A stretch of 64,000 bases of DNA, from NCBI RefSeq assembly GCF_025460805.1, contig NZ_JAMXFJ010000001.1, forward strand, positions 339,859-403,858, read 5' to 3'. Within the stretch, counting starts at the first letter, position 1. Each line of letters starts with the position of its first letter. Under the pieces are notes generated by a model, which saw only the letters and a list, made by a program, of their open reading frames with translations, did not search any database and was not told where the DNA came from. This document shows positions 48,987 through 57,793 of the stretch, in pieces. The stretch comes from Microvirga sesbaniae. Lineage in GTDB: Bacteria > Pseudomonadota > Alphaproteobacteria > Rhizobiales > Beijerinckiaceae. The position numbers and the translations under genes were made by a program.

Positions 48987-50006
48987 TCAATAGGCCCGGG
49001 CGATGCAGAAATCGACCGCGTCGAGCAGGGCCTGCTTCATCGGGCCCGACGGGAAGAGCGCGAGGGCGTCGCGGGCCATGGCGCCGTAATGGCGGGCCCG
49101 CTCGACCGTGTCCTCGAGGGCGCGGTGCCGGCGCATGATGGCGATGGCCTGCTCGAGATCCGCGTCCTCGATCTCACCCCGTTCGAGCACGCGCTTCCAG
49201 AAGGCGCGCTCCTCGTCCGTCCCGCGCCGGAAGGACAGGACCACCGGCAGGGTGATCTTGCCCTCGCGGAAATCGTCGCCCACGTTCTTGCCGAGGGTCG
49301 CGGCCTTGCCGCCATAGTCCAGGGCATCGTCCACGAGCTGGAAGGCGATGCCGAGATTCATCCCGTAGGAGCGGCACGCGGCCTGCTCGGCCTTCTGGCG
49401 CCCGGCGATGACCGGCCCGACCTCGCAGGCGGCGGCGAAGAGTTCGGCCGTCTTGCCCCGAATCACGGCGAGATATTCGTCCTCGGTGGTTTCCGTGTTC
49501 TTGGCGGCGGCGAGCTGCATGACCTCGCCTTCGGCGATCACGGTCGCGGCGGCCGACAGGATGTCGAGCGCGCGCAGGGATCCCACCTCCACCATCATGC
49601 GGAAGGCCTGGCCGAGCAGGAAGTCGCCGACGAGCACGCTGGCCTCGTTGCCCCACTTGATTCGGGCCGCGATCTTGCCGCGGCGCATGTCGCTCTCGTC
49701 GACCACGTCGTCGTGGAGAAGGGTGGCGGTGTGCATGAACTCGACGGAGGCCGCGAGCTTCACGTGCCCGTCGCCCTGATAGCCGGACAGCCCGGCGGTC
49801 GCCAGCGTCAGCATGGGGCGCAGGCGCTTGCCCCCGGAAGAGATCAGGTGGTTCGCCACCTCCGGGATCATCGTGACCTCGGATCCCGTTCGCGACAGGA
49901 TCATCGCATTGACCCGTTCCATGTCGGAGGCCACAAGGGACACGAGCTTCTCGATGCTCGCATTCTTCTCGGGATGCTTGTCTTCGAACGGAACGACGAC
50001 GCCCAC
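48987..50006 (-). CDS. ispB: polyprenyl (octaprenyl-type) diphosphate synthase
   Basis: Makes the long isoprenoid tail of ubiquinone. The 339-residue product has the first Asp-rich motif in LLHDDVVDESDMRRG (near residue 95), GNEASVLVGDFLLGQAF, and the second Asp motif in FQLVDDALDYGG (near 222). The GKRLRPML segment binds substrate. It converges with the glycosidase gene, 15 bases apart. Chain length (8 or 10 units) cannot be told from the sequence alone. Confidence 0.95.
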   Translation of the reverse strand: MGVVVPFEDKHPEKNASIEKLVSLVASDMERVNAMILSRTGSEVTMIPEVANHLISSGGKRLRPMLTLATAGLSGYQGDGHVKLAASVEFMHTATLLHDDVVDESDMRRGKIAARIKWGNEASVLVGDFLLGQAFRMMVEVGSLRALDILSAAATVIAEGEVMQLAAAKNTETTEDEYLAVIRGKTAELFAAACEVGPVIAGRQKAEQAACRSYGMNLGIAFQLVDDALDYGGKAATLGKNVGDDFREGKITLPVVLSFRRGTDEERAFWKRVLERGEIEDADLEQAIAIMRRHRALEDTVERARHYGAMARDALALFPSGPMKQALLDAVDFCIARAY

Positions 50007-50120
50007 GTCTCACTACCCGGGTTGCCGGCCGGCTCGGCCGGTAGGAATATCAGTCACCGTGGCATGGCACTTTCCATGCTGCAATGCAAACGCTTACCGC
50101 AGGGGAAGGGTCTCAAGCCG

Positions 50121-50345
50121 ATGGTCGAAATCGTCCGCACCAGCGATCTCGTTCTGGTCGGCTTCCTACAATCCCTCCTGGAGAACGCCAAGATCCCCGT
50201 TTTCGTGGCAGACATGCACATGAGCGCCCTGGAGGGCATGACCGGCGCCTTCCCGCGCCGGATTCTCGTGCCCGCCGATCATCTGGCCCAGGCCCGCCGC
50301 CTGGTGGCCGAAGCCGGGCTCGAGGGCGAGCTGCGGCATGAGTGA
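50121..50345 (+). CDS. DUF2007 small protein
   Basis: The 74-residue product starts MVEIVRTSDLVLVGFLQSLLENAKI and continues with VFVADMHMS and RRILVPADHLAQARRLVAEAG. This matches DUF2007, a ferredoxin-like fold related to signal-transducing small domains; function unknown. It overlaps the next gene by eight bases, so the two are coupled. This gene-methyltransferase pair is common in Rhizobiales. Confidence 0.88.
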   Translation: MVEIVRTSDLVLVGFLQSLLENAKIPVFVADMHMSALEGMTGAFPRRILVPADHLAQARRLVAEAGLEGELRHE

Positions 50346-51078
50346 TGTCACGGAAGATCTTCTCCTGGACGGGCGGGTCCGCCTCCTTCAGCCGCACAAG
50401 GGGCACCGGGCCGGCACCGATGCGGTGCTGCTCGCGGCCTCGGCTCCCCTGAAATCCGGCGATGTCGTGATGGACGTGGGCGCGGCGACCGGAGCGGTCG
50501 GCCTCATGGTGGCGGCCCGGCGGGAAGCCGCGCGCGTCGTCTTCGTGGAGCGCGATCCTCACCTCGCCGAATTGTGTCGGGCCAACTGCCGGACAAACGG
50601 CATCCAGGGGGAGGTGGCCGTGGCGGACCTGTTGGACCGCACCTCGCGCCAAGCGGCGGGTCTCATGCCCGAAAGCGCCGATCTCGTCCTCACCAACCCG
50701 CCGTTCCTGGAGGAGGGCGAGGCCCGGATCTCGCCCGACCGGGGCCGGGCGGCGGCTCATGCCCTTCCGACCGGGGGGCTGGACGCCTGGCTCAAGGCCA
50801 GTATCGGCCTGCTCAGGCCAAAGGGACGGTTCGTGATGATCCACCGGGCCGATCGCCTGGCGGATTGTCTGAGGATGCTGGAGAATCGGCTCGGGAGGCT
50901 GGAGCTCCGTTTCGTTCATCCCAGCGCCGAGCGGCCGGCGATTCGCCTGCTCCTGTCCGGGATCAAGGGCAGCCGCGCCCCCGTGTGCGTCCTGCCGCCC
51001 GTGATCCTGAACGGTCCCGATGGCCGCTTCACCCCGCAGGCCGAGGCCCTGCATCGGGGTGACGCGATCCTTCCATGA
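50338..51078 (+). CDS. tRNA1(Val) adenine-N6 methyltransferase-like protein (TrmN6/YfiC type)
   Basis: The 246-residue product has a class I methyltransferase fold: AdoMet motif VVMDVGAATGAVGLMVAAR near residue 43, the acidic FVERDPHLAEL, and the catalytic NPPF in LVLTNPPFLEEG near 119. The opening DGRVRLLQPHKGHRAGTDAVLLAA is the TrmN6 signature. The likely substrate is adenine in a tRNA, by family. It starts inside the DUF2007 3' end and ends with a shared terminator. Confidence 0.92.
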   Translation: MSDVTEDLLLDGRVRLLQPHKGHRAGTDAVLLAASAPLKSGDVVMDVGAATGAVGLMVAARREAARVVFVERDPHLAELCRANCRTNGIQGEVAVADLLDRTSRQAAGLMPESADLVLTNPPFLEEGEARISPDRGRAAAHALPTGGLDAWLKASIGLLRPKGRFVMIHRADRLADCLRMLENRLGRLELRFVHPSAERPAIRLLLSGIKGSRAPVCVLPPVILNGPDGRFTPQAEALHRGDAILP

Positions 51079-51080
51079 GA

Positions 51081-51102
51081 AAGGGCGCCTCTCGGCGCCC
51101 TT
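51081..51102. terminator. bidirectional terminator hairpin
   Basis: AAGGGCGCC/GGCGCCCTT with loop TCTC lies between the convergent trmN6-like gene and the Tyr-rich protein gene, so it can serve both. Confidence 0.75.
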
Positions 51103-51107
51103 CCCGA

Positions 51108-51428
51108 TCACCAGCGATAGCCCGGTCCGCGGACCGTGCGGCAGACCTCGATCGGACGGCGCACCCAGCGGTAGCCGTTCCAGACCCGGCGCGGCTCGAC
51201 CCAGCACCGGCGGGCCACACGGGCGGGACGGTAAGCGCCGTAGGGACGCCCGTAATAGGGGCGCCCATAATAGGGACGGCCATAATAGGGACGGCCGTAC
51301 TGCACCGTCACGGCGGGCCCTCGATAGCCGTAGCCCCCGTAATAGGGCTGCGCCTCGGCCGGCTGAACCGACACGGCCCCGAAGCCCAAGGCCGCAAAAC
51401 CAAGAAGGCCGAACATCAGCTTACGCAT
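51108..51428 (-). CDS. small secreted Tyr/Gly/Arg-rich repeat protein
   Basis: The 106-residue product has a signal peptide (about residues 1-26, LLGFAALGFGAVSVQPAEAQ) and then a Tyr-rich region with four YYGRP-type repeats (about residues 45-62), which in the DNA is a tandem repeat of about 12 bases. A second part with two Cys (RRCWVEPRR and EVCRTVRG) follows. Similar short proteins occur in Rhizobiales without known function. The repeats suggest slippage-prone length variation. Confidence 0.82.
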   Translation of the reverse strand: MRKLMFGLLGFAALGFGAVSVQPAEAQPYYGGYGYRGPAVTVQYGRPYYGRPYYGRPYYGRPYGAYRPARVARRCWVEPRRVWNGYRWVRRPIEVCRTVRGPGYRW

Positions 51429-51579
51429 TCATTCTCTCCTCAACTCCGCTCGGACACCGGAGTGAAACGGTGTCACGACCGGGCTGTTGTCCATGATCAA
51501 GATTTAAACGGTCTTAACTGAACGCAGCCCGACAATTTCCCTAACGGTATGTTCATCTTGGGAAGCCGGGCCGTGCACC

Positions 51580-51687
51580 CTAGAGCATCGGATCCGATGC
51601 TCCACTCTTGGCTGGCGCATCGTTGGGCGCGGACCCAGCGGGCCGCGCCAGCGAAAACCGGATCCACTTTTCCGCACGATGCGCTAG
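51580..51687. repeat. family 2 CTAG-bounded dispersed repeat
   Basis: The unit runs from CTAGAGCATCGGATCC to CCACTTTTCCGCACGATGCGCTAG, ten bases before the start of the S49 peptidase gene, so it must lie between that gene and its promoter or contain the promoter. Confidence 0.87.
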
Positions 51688-51696
51688 ATAACAGTC

Positions 51697-52581
51697 ATGG
51701 CTCAAACATCGTTCTCCTCCATGCTCCCGGCTCGTCTTCAATTCCTTCTCCCGGCCAAGTACCGTGCTTATCCCAACCCCGTCGTGCCCGTGGTGCGCCT
51801 GTCGGGGCCCATCGGGGCCGTGATGCCGCTGCGCCCCGGATTGGCCATGCAGAGCGTCGCGCCCTTGCTGGAGCGCGCCTTCTCGGTGCCGGGCGCACAG
51901 GCGGTGGCGCTGGTCATCAACTCGCCGGGCGGCTCGGCCGCCCAGTCGCACCTGATCTTCAAGCGGATTCGGGCTTTCGCCGAGGAGAAGAAGCTTCCCG
52001 TCATCGCCTTCGTGGAGGATGCGGCGGCGTCCGGCGGCTACATGATCGCCTGCGCGGCCGACGAGATCTACGCCGATCCGGCCTCCATCGTCGGGTCCAT
52101 TGGGGTCGTGTCCGCGAGCTTCGGGTTCCACGAGCTGATCGAGCGCATCGGCATCGAGCGGCGGGTGCACACGGCCGGCAAGAGCAAGGCGATGCTGGAT
52201 CCCTTCAGGCCCGAGAACCCCGACGACGTGGTGCGGCTGAAGGGGCTCCAGCGCCAGATCCACGACGTGTTCGTGGGCCTCGTCCGGGACCGCCGGGGCG
52301 AGAAGCTCAACGATTCCTACGACGATCTGTTCTCCGGGGCCTTCTGGGTCGGAGCGGAGGCGCTCGATCTCGGGCTCGTCGACGGCTTGGGCGACATCCG
52401 CACCATCCTGCGCCAGCGCTTCGGCGACAAGGTGCGGTTCCGCATGATCGAGCCGGCCCGCCCGCCGCTGCTGGGCCGCCTGCTCGGCCGGCGCTCCCTC
52501 GGGCAGAGCAGTCTGATCGACCCCGGCGAGATCGTCGGAGCGCTCGAGGAGCGGGCCGCCTGGGCGCGATTGGGGCTGTAG
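51697..52581 (+). CDS. S49 family serine peptidase (SohB/SppA-like)
   Basis: The 294-residue product has a short N-terminal segment, then an S49 domain with VRLSGPIGAV, VINSPGGSAAQS, catalytic Ser in EDAAASGGYMIACAADEI (near residue 112) and a conserved Lys in HTAGKSKAMLDPF, in the order of the single-domain SohB/SppA type. No clear signal helix is predicted, so location is uncertain. It is upstream of glyQ and separated from the preceding gene by a repeat. Confidence 0.92.
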   Translation: MAQTSFSSMLPARLQFLLPAKYRAYPNPVVPVVRLSGPIGAVMPLRPGLAMQSVAPLLERAFSVPGAQAVALVINSPGGSAAQSHLIFKRIRAFAEEKKLPVIAFVEDAAASGGYMIACAADEIYADPASIVGSIGVVSASFGFHELIERIGIERRVHTAGKSKAMLDPFRPENPDDVVRLKGLQRQIHDVFVGLVRDRRGEKLNDSYDDLFSGAFWVGAEALDLGLVDGLGDIRTILRQRFGDKVRFRMIEPARPPLLGRLLGRRSLGQSSLIDPGEIVGALEERAAWARLGL

Positions 52582-52728
52582 GGCCTCGACACCGCAAGGA
52601 GCGAAAGACCCCATCCCGTCGCGCGAAGGTGTCCGGAATGCCCGCCGGGACACCCCGGCGCTTGACTTGGGCGGCCCGCCATCCCAAGGGTTCGCCTGAC
52701 ATTCTTCAAAGCCAGACCGGACGCCGAC

Positions 52729-53670
52729 ATGACGAGCGAACCCGCGCACATGAACCCTGCGCGCTCTTTCCAGGGCCTGATCCTCACGCTCCAGCGCTAC
52801 TGGGCGGAGCAGGGCTGCGTCATCCTCCAGCCCTATGACATGGAAGTCGGCGCAGGAACCTTCCACCCGGCCACAACCCTGCGCGCCCTGGGCCCCAAGC
52901 CCTGGCGGGCCGCCTATGCGCAGCCCTCCCGGCGCCCGAAGGACGGGCGCTACGGCGAGAACCCGAACCGGCTCCAGCACTATTACCAGTTCCAGGTGAT
53001 CCTGAAGCCGAACCCGCCGAACCTCCAGGAGCTCTATCTCGGCTCGCTCAAGGCCATCGGCATCGACACCTCGGTCCACGACATCCGGTTCGTCGAGGAC
53101 GACTGGGAAAGCCCGACCCTGGGCGCATGGGGCCTCGGCTGGGAATGCTGGTGCGACGGCATGGAGGTGTCGCAGTTCACCTATTTCCAGCAGGTGGCCG
53201 GCTTCGAGTGCTCGCCGGTGGCGGGCGAGCTGACCTATGGCCTCGAGCGCCTCGCCATGTATCTGCAGGGCGTGGAATCGATCTACGACCTCAACTTCAA
53301 CGGGCTCGACGGCGACCGGAAGGTCACCTACGGAGATGTGTTTCTCCAGGCCGAGCAGGAATATTCGCGCCACAACTTCGAATATGCCGACACGGAGATG
53401 CTGTTCCGGCACTTCCGCGACGCGGAGGCTGCCTGCCGCCAGTACCTGGAAGCCGGCGAGCCGAAGCCCGGCTCCAACGACAACCGCCATCTGATGGCGT
53501 TGCCGGCCTACGACCAGTGCATCAAGGCAAGCCACGTGTTCAACCTGCTCGACGCCCGCGGAGTGATCTCCGTGACCGAGCGCCAGAGCTACATCCTGCG
53601 CGTCCGCGAGCTGGCGAAGGCCTGCGGCGCCGCATGGCTGAAGACCGAGGGCGGGGGCTTGGCGGCGTGA
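52729..53670 (+). CDS. glyQ: glycyl-tRNA synthetase alpha subunit
   Basis: Alpha chain of the heterotetrameric class II enzyme that charges tRNA-Gly. The 313-residue product has the opening [18 protein letters not shown] and motifs [47 protein letters not shown] and [16 protein letters not shown]. The partner gene glyS is downstream but, unusually, 515 bases away with an endonuclease gene between them. A second in-frame ATG seven codons later could be the start. Confidence 0.97.
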   Translation: MTSEPAHMNPARSFQGLILTLQRYWAEQGCVILQPYDMEVGAGTFHPATTLRALGPKPWRAAYAQPSRRPKDGRYGENPNRLQHYYQFQVILKPNPPNLQELYLGSLKAIGIDTSVHDIRFVEDDWESPTLGAWGLGWECWCDGMEVSQFTYFQQVAGFECSPVAGELTYGLERLAMYLQGVESIYDLNFNGLDGDRKVTYGDVFLQAEQEYSRHNFEYADTEMLFRHFRDAEAACRQYLEAGEPKPGSNDNRHLMALPAYDQCIKASHVFNLLDARGVISVTERQSYILRVRELAKACGAAWLKTEGGGLAA

Positions 53671-53680
53671 AACACCACCG

Positions 53681-53724
53681 TATTCCCTCCCCCTTGAGGG
53701 GAGGGTTAGGGTGGGGGTGCCGGC
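53681..53724 (+). repeat. left inverted terminal repeat (family 3)
   Basis: Contains CCCTCCCCCTTGAGGGGAGGG, itself a hairpin, then TTAGGGTGGGGGTGCCGGC. It aligns with the reverse complement of 54125-54169 with only a few differences and small gaps. Confidence 0.8.
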
Positions 53725-53750
53725 TCCGCAAGACCAAGCTCCAAGCGCCC

Positions 53751-54170
53751 ATGTCCCGAACGACAAAACCAGGAACACGACGCTCCAGAACGCTCCGCAG
53801 ACGATTGACGGATGCCGAGAGGCGTCTCTGGTGGCACCTGAAGCGTGTTCCGCTTGCCGGTACTCATTTCCGCAAGCAGGCTCCGATCGGCCCCTATGTG
53901 GCGGACTTCGTCTGCCATAGCGCCAGGTTGATCCTGGAAGTCGATGGAAGCCAGCACGGTTCAGAGAGCGGTCTGCGATCCGATGCGGCGCGCAGCGCGT
54001 GGCTGAAGATGCAAGGCTACCAGGTTCTTCGATTTTGGAACCATGACGTGATGAACCAGATCGATGTCGTGCTCGACACGATCTATGCGGCTCTCTACAC
54101 CGCATCTTCGAACGGCGCTGGCGCCGACACCCCCACCCCTAACCCCTCCCCACAAGGGGGAGGGGAATAG
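53751..54170 (+). CDS. DUF559 (Vsr-like) endonuclease domain protein
   Basis: The ATG at 53751 gives 139 residues. The domain has RRRLTDAERRLWWHLKR, then GTHFRKQAPIGPYVADFVC and LILEVDGSQHG, which supply the Asp and Glu-x-Asp of a Vsr/PD-(D/E)xK-type nuclease fold, and GYQVLRFWNHDVM. The last dozen residues (PTPNPSPQGGGE) are encoded by the right inverted repeat, including the stop codon. DUF559 proteins are common near this type of GC-rich repeat in proteobacteria. A role in moving or maintaining the repeats is inference. Confidence 0.85.
   Translation: MSRTTKPGTRRSRTLRRRLTDAERRLWWHLKRVPLAGTHFRKQAPIGPYVADFVCHSARLILEVDGSQHGSESGLRSDAARSAWLKMQGYQVLRFWNHDVMNQIDVVLDTIYAALYTASSNGAGADTPTPNPSPQGGGE
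54125..54169 (-). repeat. right inverted terminal repeat (family 3)
   Basis: CCCCACCCCTAACCCCTCCCC then ACAAGGGGGAGGGGAATA mirrors the left repeat. It overlaps the 3' end of the endonuclease gene and lies 17 bases before the glyS start. Confidence 0.8.
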
Positions 54171-54185
54171 AGCGGCGAACCAATC

Positions 54186-56441
54186 ATGCCCGATCTCCTC
54201 CTCGAACTGTTCTCCGAAGAAATTCCCGCCCGCATGCAGCGCCGCGCGGCGGAGGATCTGAAGAAGCTCGTGACCGACGCGCTCGTGGAGCGCGGCTTCC
54301 TCTACGAGGGCGCGAAGGCCTTCGCCACGCCACGCCGGCTGGCCCTCCAGGTGGCGGGCCTGCCCGTGAAGGGGCAGGACGTGCGCGAGGAGCGCAAAGG
54401 CCCGCGCGTCGGCTCGCCCGACGCGGCGATTCAGGGCTTCTTGAAGGGTGCGGGCCTGTCCTCCATCGAGCAGGCGAAGATCGAGAGCGATCCGAAGAAG
54501 GGCGAGTTCTACGTCGCGGTCATCGAGAGGCCGGGCCGCTCGACGCCCGACGTGCTGGCCGAGATCCTGCCCGGCATCGTGAAGACCTTCCCGTGGCCGA
54601 AATCCATGCGCTGGGGCACGGCCTCGCGGGAGCCCGGTTCGCTGCGCTGGGTGCGTCCGCTCCATTCGATCATCTGCACCTTCGGGCCCGAGACCGAGGA
54701 TCCGGAGGTGGTGCGCTTCGAGGTCGACGGCATCGTTTCGGGCGACGTCACGAAGGGCCACCGCTTCCTGGCGCCCGGCGAGATCCGGGTGAAGCGCTTC
54801 GACGATTACGCGCCGGCGCTGGAGCGCGCCAGGGTCGTGATCGACGCGGACCGCCGCAAGGACATGATCCTGCACGACGCGAAGGACCTCGCCTTCGCGC
54901 AGGGGCTGGAACTCGTCGAGGACGAAGGCCTGCTGGAAGAGGTCGCGGGGCTGGTGGAATGGCCCGTGGTGCTCATGGGCTCCTTCGACGAAGCCTTCCT
55001 GGACATTCCCCCGGAGGTGATCCGCACCACCATCCGGGCGAACCAGAAATGCTTCGTGCTGCGCGATTCCGGCACCGGCAGGCTCGCCAACAGGTTTCTG
55101 CTCACCTCGAACCTCATCGCGGCCGACGGCGGCAAGACCATCGTGGGCGGTAACGAGCGCGTGGTGCGCGCGCGCCTCTCCGACGCCAAGTTCTTCTGGG
55201 AGACGGACCAGAAGGTGAAGCTGGAGGACCGGCTCGAGAAGCTGAAGAGCATCGTGTTCCACGAGAAGCTCGGCACGCAATATGAGCGCGTCGAGCGCAT
55301 CGCGGCGCTCGCGAGGGAACTGGCCCCCATGGTCGGCGCCGATCCCGAACTGGCGGAGCGCGGGGCGCGCCTCGCCAAGGCCGATCTCGTCACCGAGATG
55401 GTGGGCGAATTCCCCGAGCTGCAGGGCCTCATGGGCCGCTACTACGCGACGCTCCAGGGCGAGCACGACTCCGTGGCGGCCGCCGTCGAGGAGCATTACA
55501 AGCCCCTCGGGCCGTCCGACCGCGTGCCGACCGATCCGGTCTCGGTGGCCGTCGCGCTCGCCGACAAGCTCGACACCCTGGTGGGCTTCTGGGCCATCGA
55601 CGAGAAGCCGACGGGATCGAAGGATCCTTATGCCCTGCGTCGCGCGGCTTTGGGCGTGATCCGGCTGGTGCTGGAGAACAATCTCAAGCTCTCTCTGACC
55701 AGTCTGCTCGCCAAGCCCTTCGCCAGAACGGCCAATGCGGCTCTCTTCGCGGATTTCCTGAAAGCGAAAGAGCTTGTCGAAGCCATCGAGCAGAGCCCGT
55801 TTGCTCCTGTCGTTGAGCATCCCTCCGTCGCGGAACTGGCGGCGATCTTCCGGCAGCGGCAGATCGTGGAAGGTGAGACGCTCGCGCGCCTCATGCATGC
55901 CCGTGCGCTCGACCTCCTCGCTTTCTTCGCCGACCGCCTGAAGGTCTATCTCCGCGACCAGGGCGCGCGTCACGATCTCATCGACGCCGTGTTCTCCCTC
56001 GAGGGCCAGGACGACCTGCTGATGATCGTCCGCCGGGTCGAGGCGCTGGGCCGCTTCCTCGACACCGAGGACGGCCGGAACCTTCTCGCCGGCTATCGCC
56101 GCGCGGCCAACATCCTGCGCATCGAGGAGAAGAAGGACGGTCGCTCCTACGGCGAGACGCCCGATCTCCAGATCGTCAACGACCAGGGTCAGATCGAGGA
56201 GAAGGCGCTCGCCGTGGTGCTCGACGGGGCCAAGCGCGAGGCGGCGTCGGCCGTGGAAGCGGAGGATTTCGAGGGGGCGATGCGAGCCCTGTCGCGCCTT
56301 CGCCAGCCCGTGGACGCCTTCTTCGACAAGGTGACGGTGAATGCGGAGGATCCGGGTCTGCGGGCCAACCGCCTGCGGCTCCTCAACGACATCCGCGAAG
56401 CGACCCGCACCGTGGCGGACTTCTCCCGCATCGAAGGCTAG
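54186..56441 (+). CDS. glyS: glycyl-tRNA synthetase beta subunit
   Basis: Beta chain of the heterotetrameric enzyme, involved in tRNA recognition. The 751-residue product starts [20 protein letters not shown], the standard opening, and includes [24 protein letters not shown] and the C-terminal anticodon-binding-like region with [22 protein letters not shown]. Length is near 700-750, usual for alphaproteobacteria. Its TAG stop is the last three bases of a CTAG that begins a degenerate family 2 repeat. Confidence 0.97.
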   Translation: MPDLLLELFSEEIPARMQRRAAEDLKKLVTDALVERGFLYEGAKAFATPRRLALQVAGLPVKGQDVREERKGPRVGSPDAAIQGFLKGAGLSSIEQAKIESDPKKGEFYVAVIERPGRSTPDVLAEILPGIVKTFPWPKSMRWGTASREPGSLRWVRPLHSIICTFGPETEDPEVVRFEVDGIVSGDVTKGHRFLAPGEIRVKRFDDYAPALERARVVIDADRRKDMILHDAKDLAFAQGLELVEDEGLLEEVAGLVEWPVVLMGSFDEAFLDIPPEVIRTTIRANQKCFVLRDSGTGRLANRFLLTSNLIAADGGKTIVGGNERVVRARLSDAKFFWETDQKVKLEDRLEKLKSIVFHEKLGTQYERVERIAALARELAPMVGADPELAERGARLAKADLVTEMVGEFPELQGLMGRYYATLQGEHDSVAAAVEEHYKPLGPSDRVPTDPVSVAVALADKLDTLVGFWAIDEKPTGSKDPYALRRAALGVIRLVLENNLKLSLTSLLAKPFARTANAALFADFLKAKELVEAIEQSPFAPVVEHPSVAELAAIFRQRQIVEGETLARLMHARALDLLAFFADRLKVYLRDQGARHDLIDAVFSLEGQDDLLMIVRRVEALGRFLDTEDGRNLLAGYRRAANILRIEEKKDGRSYGETPDLQIVNDQGQIEEKALAVVLDGAKREAASAVEAEDFEGAMRALSRLRQPVDAFFDKVTVNAEDPGLRANRLRLLNDIREATRTVADFSRIEG

Positions 56442-56779
56442 CATCGGACGTGAGACGTGGGCCCAGGTTTGGGCCCGACGCTCATTCGTCGAAGATGACG
56501 CCCTCCCCACGTCATGGCCGGGCCTGTCCCGGCCATCCTGCGGCCTCACTGCCACCCTCCCCACGTCATGGCCGGGCTTGTCCCGGCCATCCCGATTGTC
56601 TGAAGCGCCTCGCCTCTCGTATCGGGATCACCGGGACGAGCCAAGTGATGACGTGGAGAAGGTGGTCAGGGCCGGCCGGTCATCACCCGCCTCTTGCCGG
56701 TCATCCCGATTGTCCGATGCTCCCACCTGAAGCGGCGCATCGTTCAGGGTGGACCGCTTTCGTGCGCACGATGCGCTGG
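56441..56779. repeat. mixed cluster of family 1 and degenerate family 2 repeats after glyS
   Basis: A degenerate family 2 start (CTAGCATCGGACG, 56438-56484) is followed by a family 1 half (56508-56545), a full family 1 unit (56561-56660), another half (56672-56712) and a family 2 end-like piece (56714-56779, with GCACGATGCGC). The 520-base gap before the next gene shows no gene. Confidence 0.8.
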
Positions 56780-56868
56780 CCTCACTGGCCGACACGGATC
56801 CGGTTCTGCGCCGGGTCCCATCCCACGGAGGGAGGGCTGCGCCAGGCGCATGGGGGATTCCTCCCGGG

Positions 56869-56935
56869 TTAATTCATGTTAAGGTGTGGCCCGAGGGGCA
56901 CAGCCAAGGAGCCGCCTAGGCTCTAGGTAGGCGGC
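56869..56935. promoter_or_regulatory. upstream region of the L,D-transpeptidase gene: TTAA-N6-TTAA motif and hairpin
   Basis: TTAATTCATGTTAA (56869-56882) has the same TTAA-N6-TTAA form as the motif before ccrM. At 56911-56935 the stem GCCGCCTA/TAGGCGGC forms a hairpin in the leader about 27 bases before the start codon. Both are candidates only. Confidence 0.35.
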
Positions 56936-56961
56936 AACCGATCCAATTCAGAAGACCGAAG

Positions 56962-57597
56962 ATGATTCGACGCCTCCTGATCGCCGCTCTTTTGGGCGCG
57001 CCCCTCGCTGCCTGCCAGACCGCCCAGCAGCCGGTCGCCACCATGGCCGATTCCGCCTGGTATGTCGGCATGATGCCCGACAAGCCGCACAACATCCCGC
57101 TGGTCGACCGGCGCAAGATGGATGCGAAATACGCCCGCCAGACGGTGGCGTATAGCGGCCCCGAGAAGCCGGGCTCCATCGTGGTCGATATCGACGAGCG
57201 CATGCTCTATCTCGTCCAGCCCGAGGGCCGGGCGATTCGCTACGGCGTGGGCGTCGGCAAGCAGGGCTTCTCCTGGAAGGGGATTGCGTCGGTTGGCCGC
57301 AAGGGGGTCTGGCCGGCCTGGTCGCCCACCAAGACCATGGTGGGCATCAAGCCGGAGCTGCCGCGCTACGTGGAAGCCGGTCTCGACAACCCGCTCGGCG
57401 CCCGCGCGCTCTATCTCTACCAGGACGGCCGCGACATCCTGTTCCGGATCCACGGGACCAACGAGCCCTGGAGCATCGGCGAGCAGCTCTCCTCGGGCTG
57501 CGTGCGCATGCTCAACGAGGACGTGGCCGATCTCTACGAGCGCGTCCCCGTCGGCACGACGGTCTACGTCAAGCGCAACGGACGCTACCGGGTGTGA
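56962..57597 (+). CDS. L,D-transpeptidase lipoprotein (YkuD domain)
   Basis: Cross-links peptidoglycan by 3-3 bonds or attaches proteins to it. The 211-residue product has a lipoprotein signal with LAAC (Cys near residue 18) and a YkuD domain with HGTNEPWSIGEQLSSGCVRM; the catalytic Cys is Cys180 and the His precedes it in RIHGTN. The mature part begins after a short linker. It is located in the periplasm, anchored to the membrane. A hairpin terminator follows. Confidence 0.95.
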   Translation: MIRRLLIAALLGAPLAACQTAQQPVATMADSAWYVGMMPDKPHNIPLVDRRKMDAKYARQTVAYSGPEKPGSIVVDIDERMLYLVQPEGRAIRYGVGVGKQGFSWKGIASVGRKGVWPAWSPTKTMVGIKPELPRYVEAGLDNPLGARALYLYQDGRDILFRIHGTNEPWSIGEQLSSGCVRMLNEDVADLYERVPVGTTVYVKRNGRYRV

Positions 57598-57619
57598 GCT
57601 CCGGTTCATGACGGATGAC

Positions 57620-57652
57620 GATGGCCGGGCCTGTCCCGGCCATTTTTGTTTG
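57620..57652 (+). terminator. terminator made of a family 1-like hairpin
   Basis: ATGGCCGGG/CCCGGCCAT with a five-base loop is followed by TTTTTGTTTG, 25 bases after the transpeptidase stop. The stem is identical to the half unit of the family 1 repeats, so a repeat has become a terminator. Confidence 0.75.
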
Positions 57653-57793
57653 TTGCCATCGTGGCCGCAGCCCGAAAGGCGAGCCTCCTGAATTTTCCGG
57701 AACCGTGGCTGTTCAGCTTGCGTTTGGGCTCCACATGTTTCAAGCCAACACCTGCGCGGCAGCAGGGCGTATTCAGAGCCAGGGGATCGAGCG

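Larger units (their letters stand above)
53681..54169 (+). mobile_element. DUF559 endonuclease cassette with inverted terminal repeats between glyQ and glyS
   Basis: A 489-base unit bounded by near-identical inverted repeats of about 44 bases (53681-53724 and 54125-54169), starting TATTCCCTCCCCCTTG and each able to form a hairpin. It holds a single gene for a DUF559 endonuclease. The right repeat is translated as its C-terminus. It interrupts the usually adjacent glyQ and glyS. No clear target-site duplication is seen. Confidence 0.55.

Noticed and set aside
53961..56564. A long minus-strand open frame opposite glyS
   Set aside because: glyS is well supported by family motifs. The opposite frame has no motifs and begins in repeat DNA.
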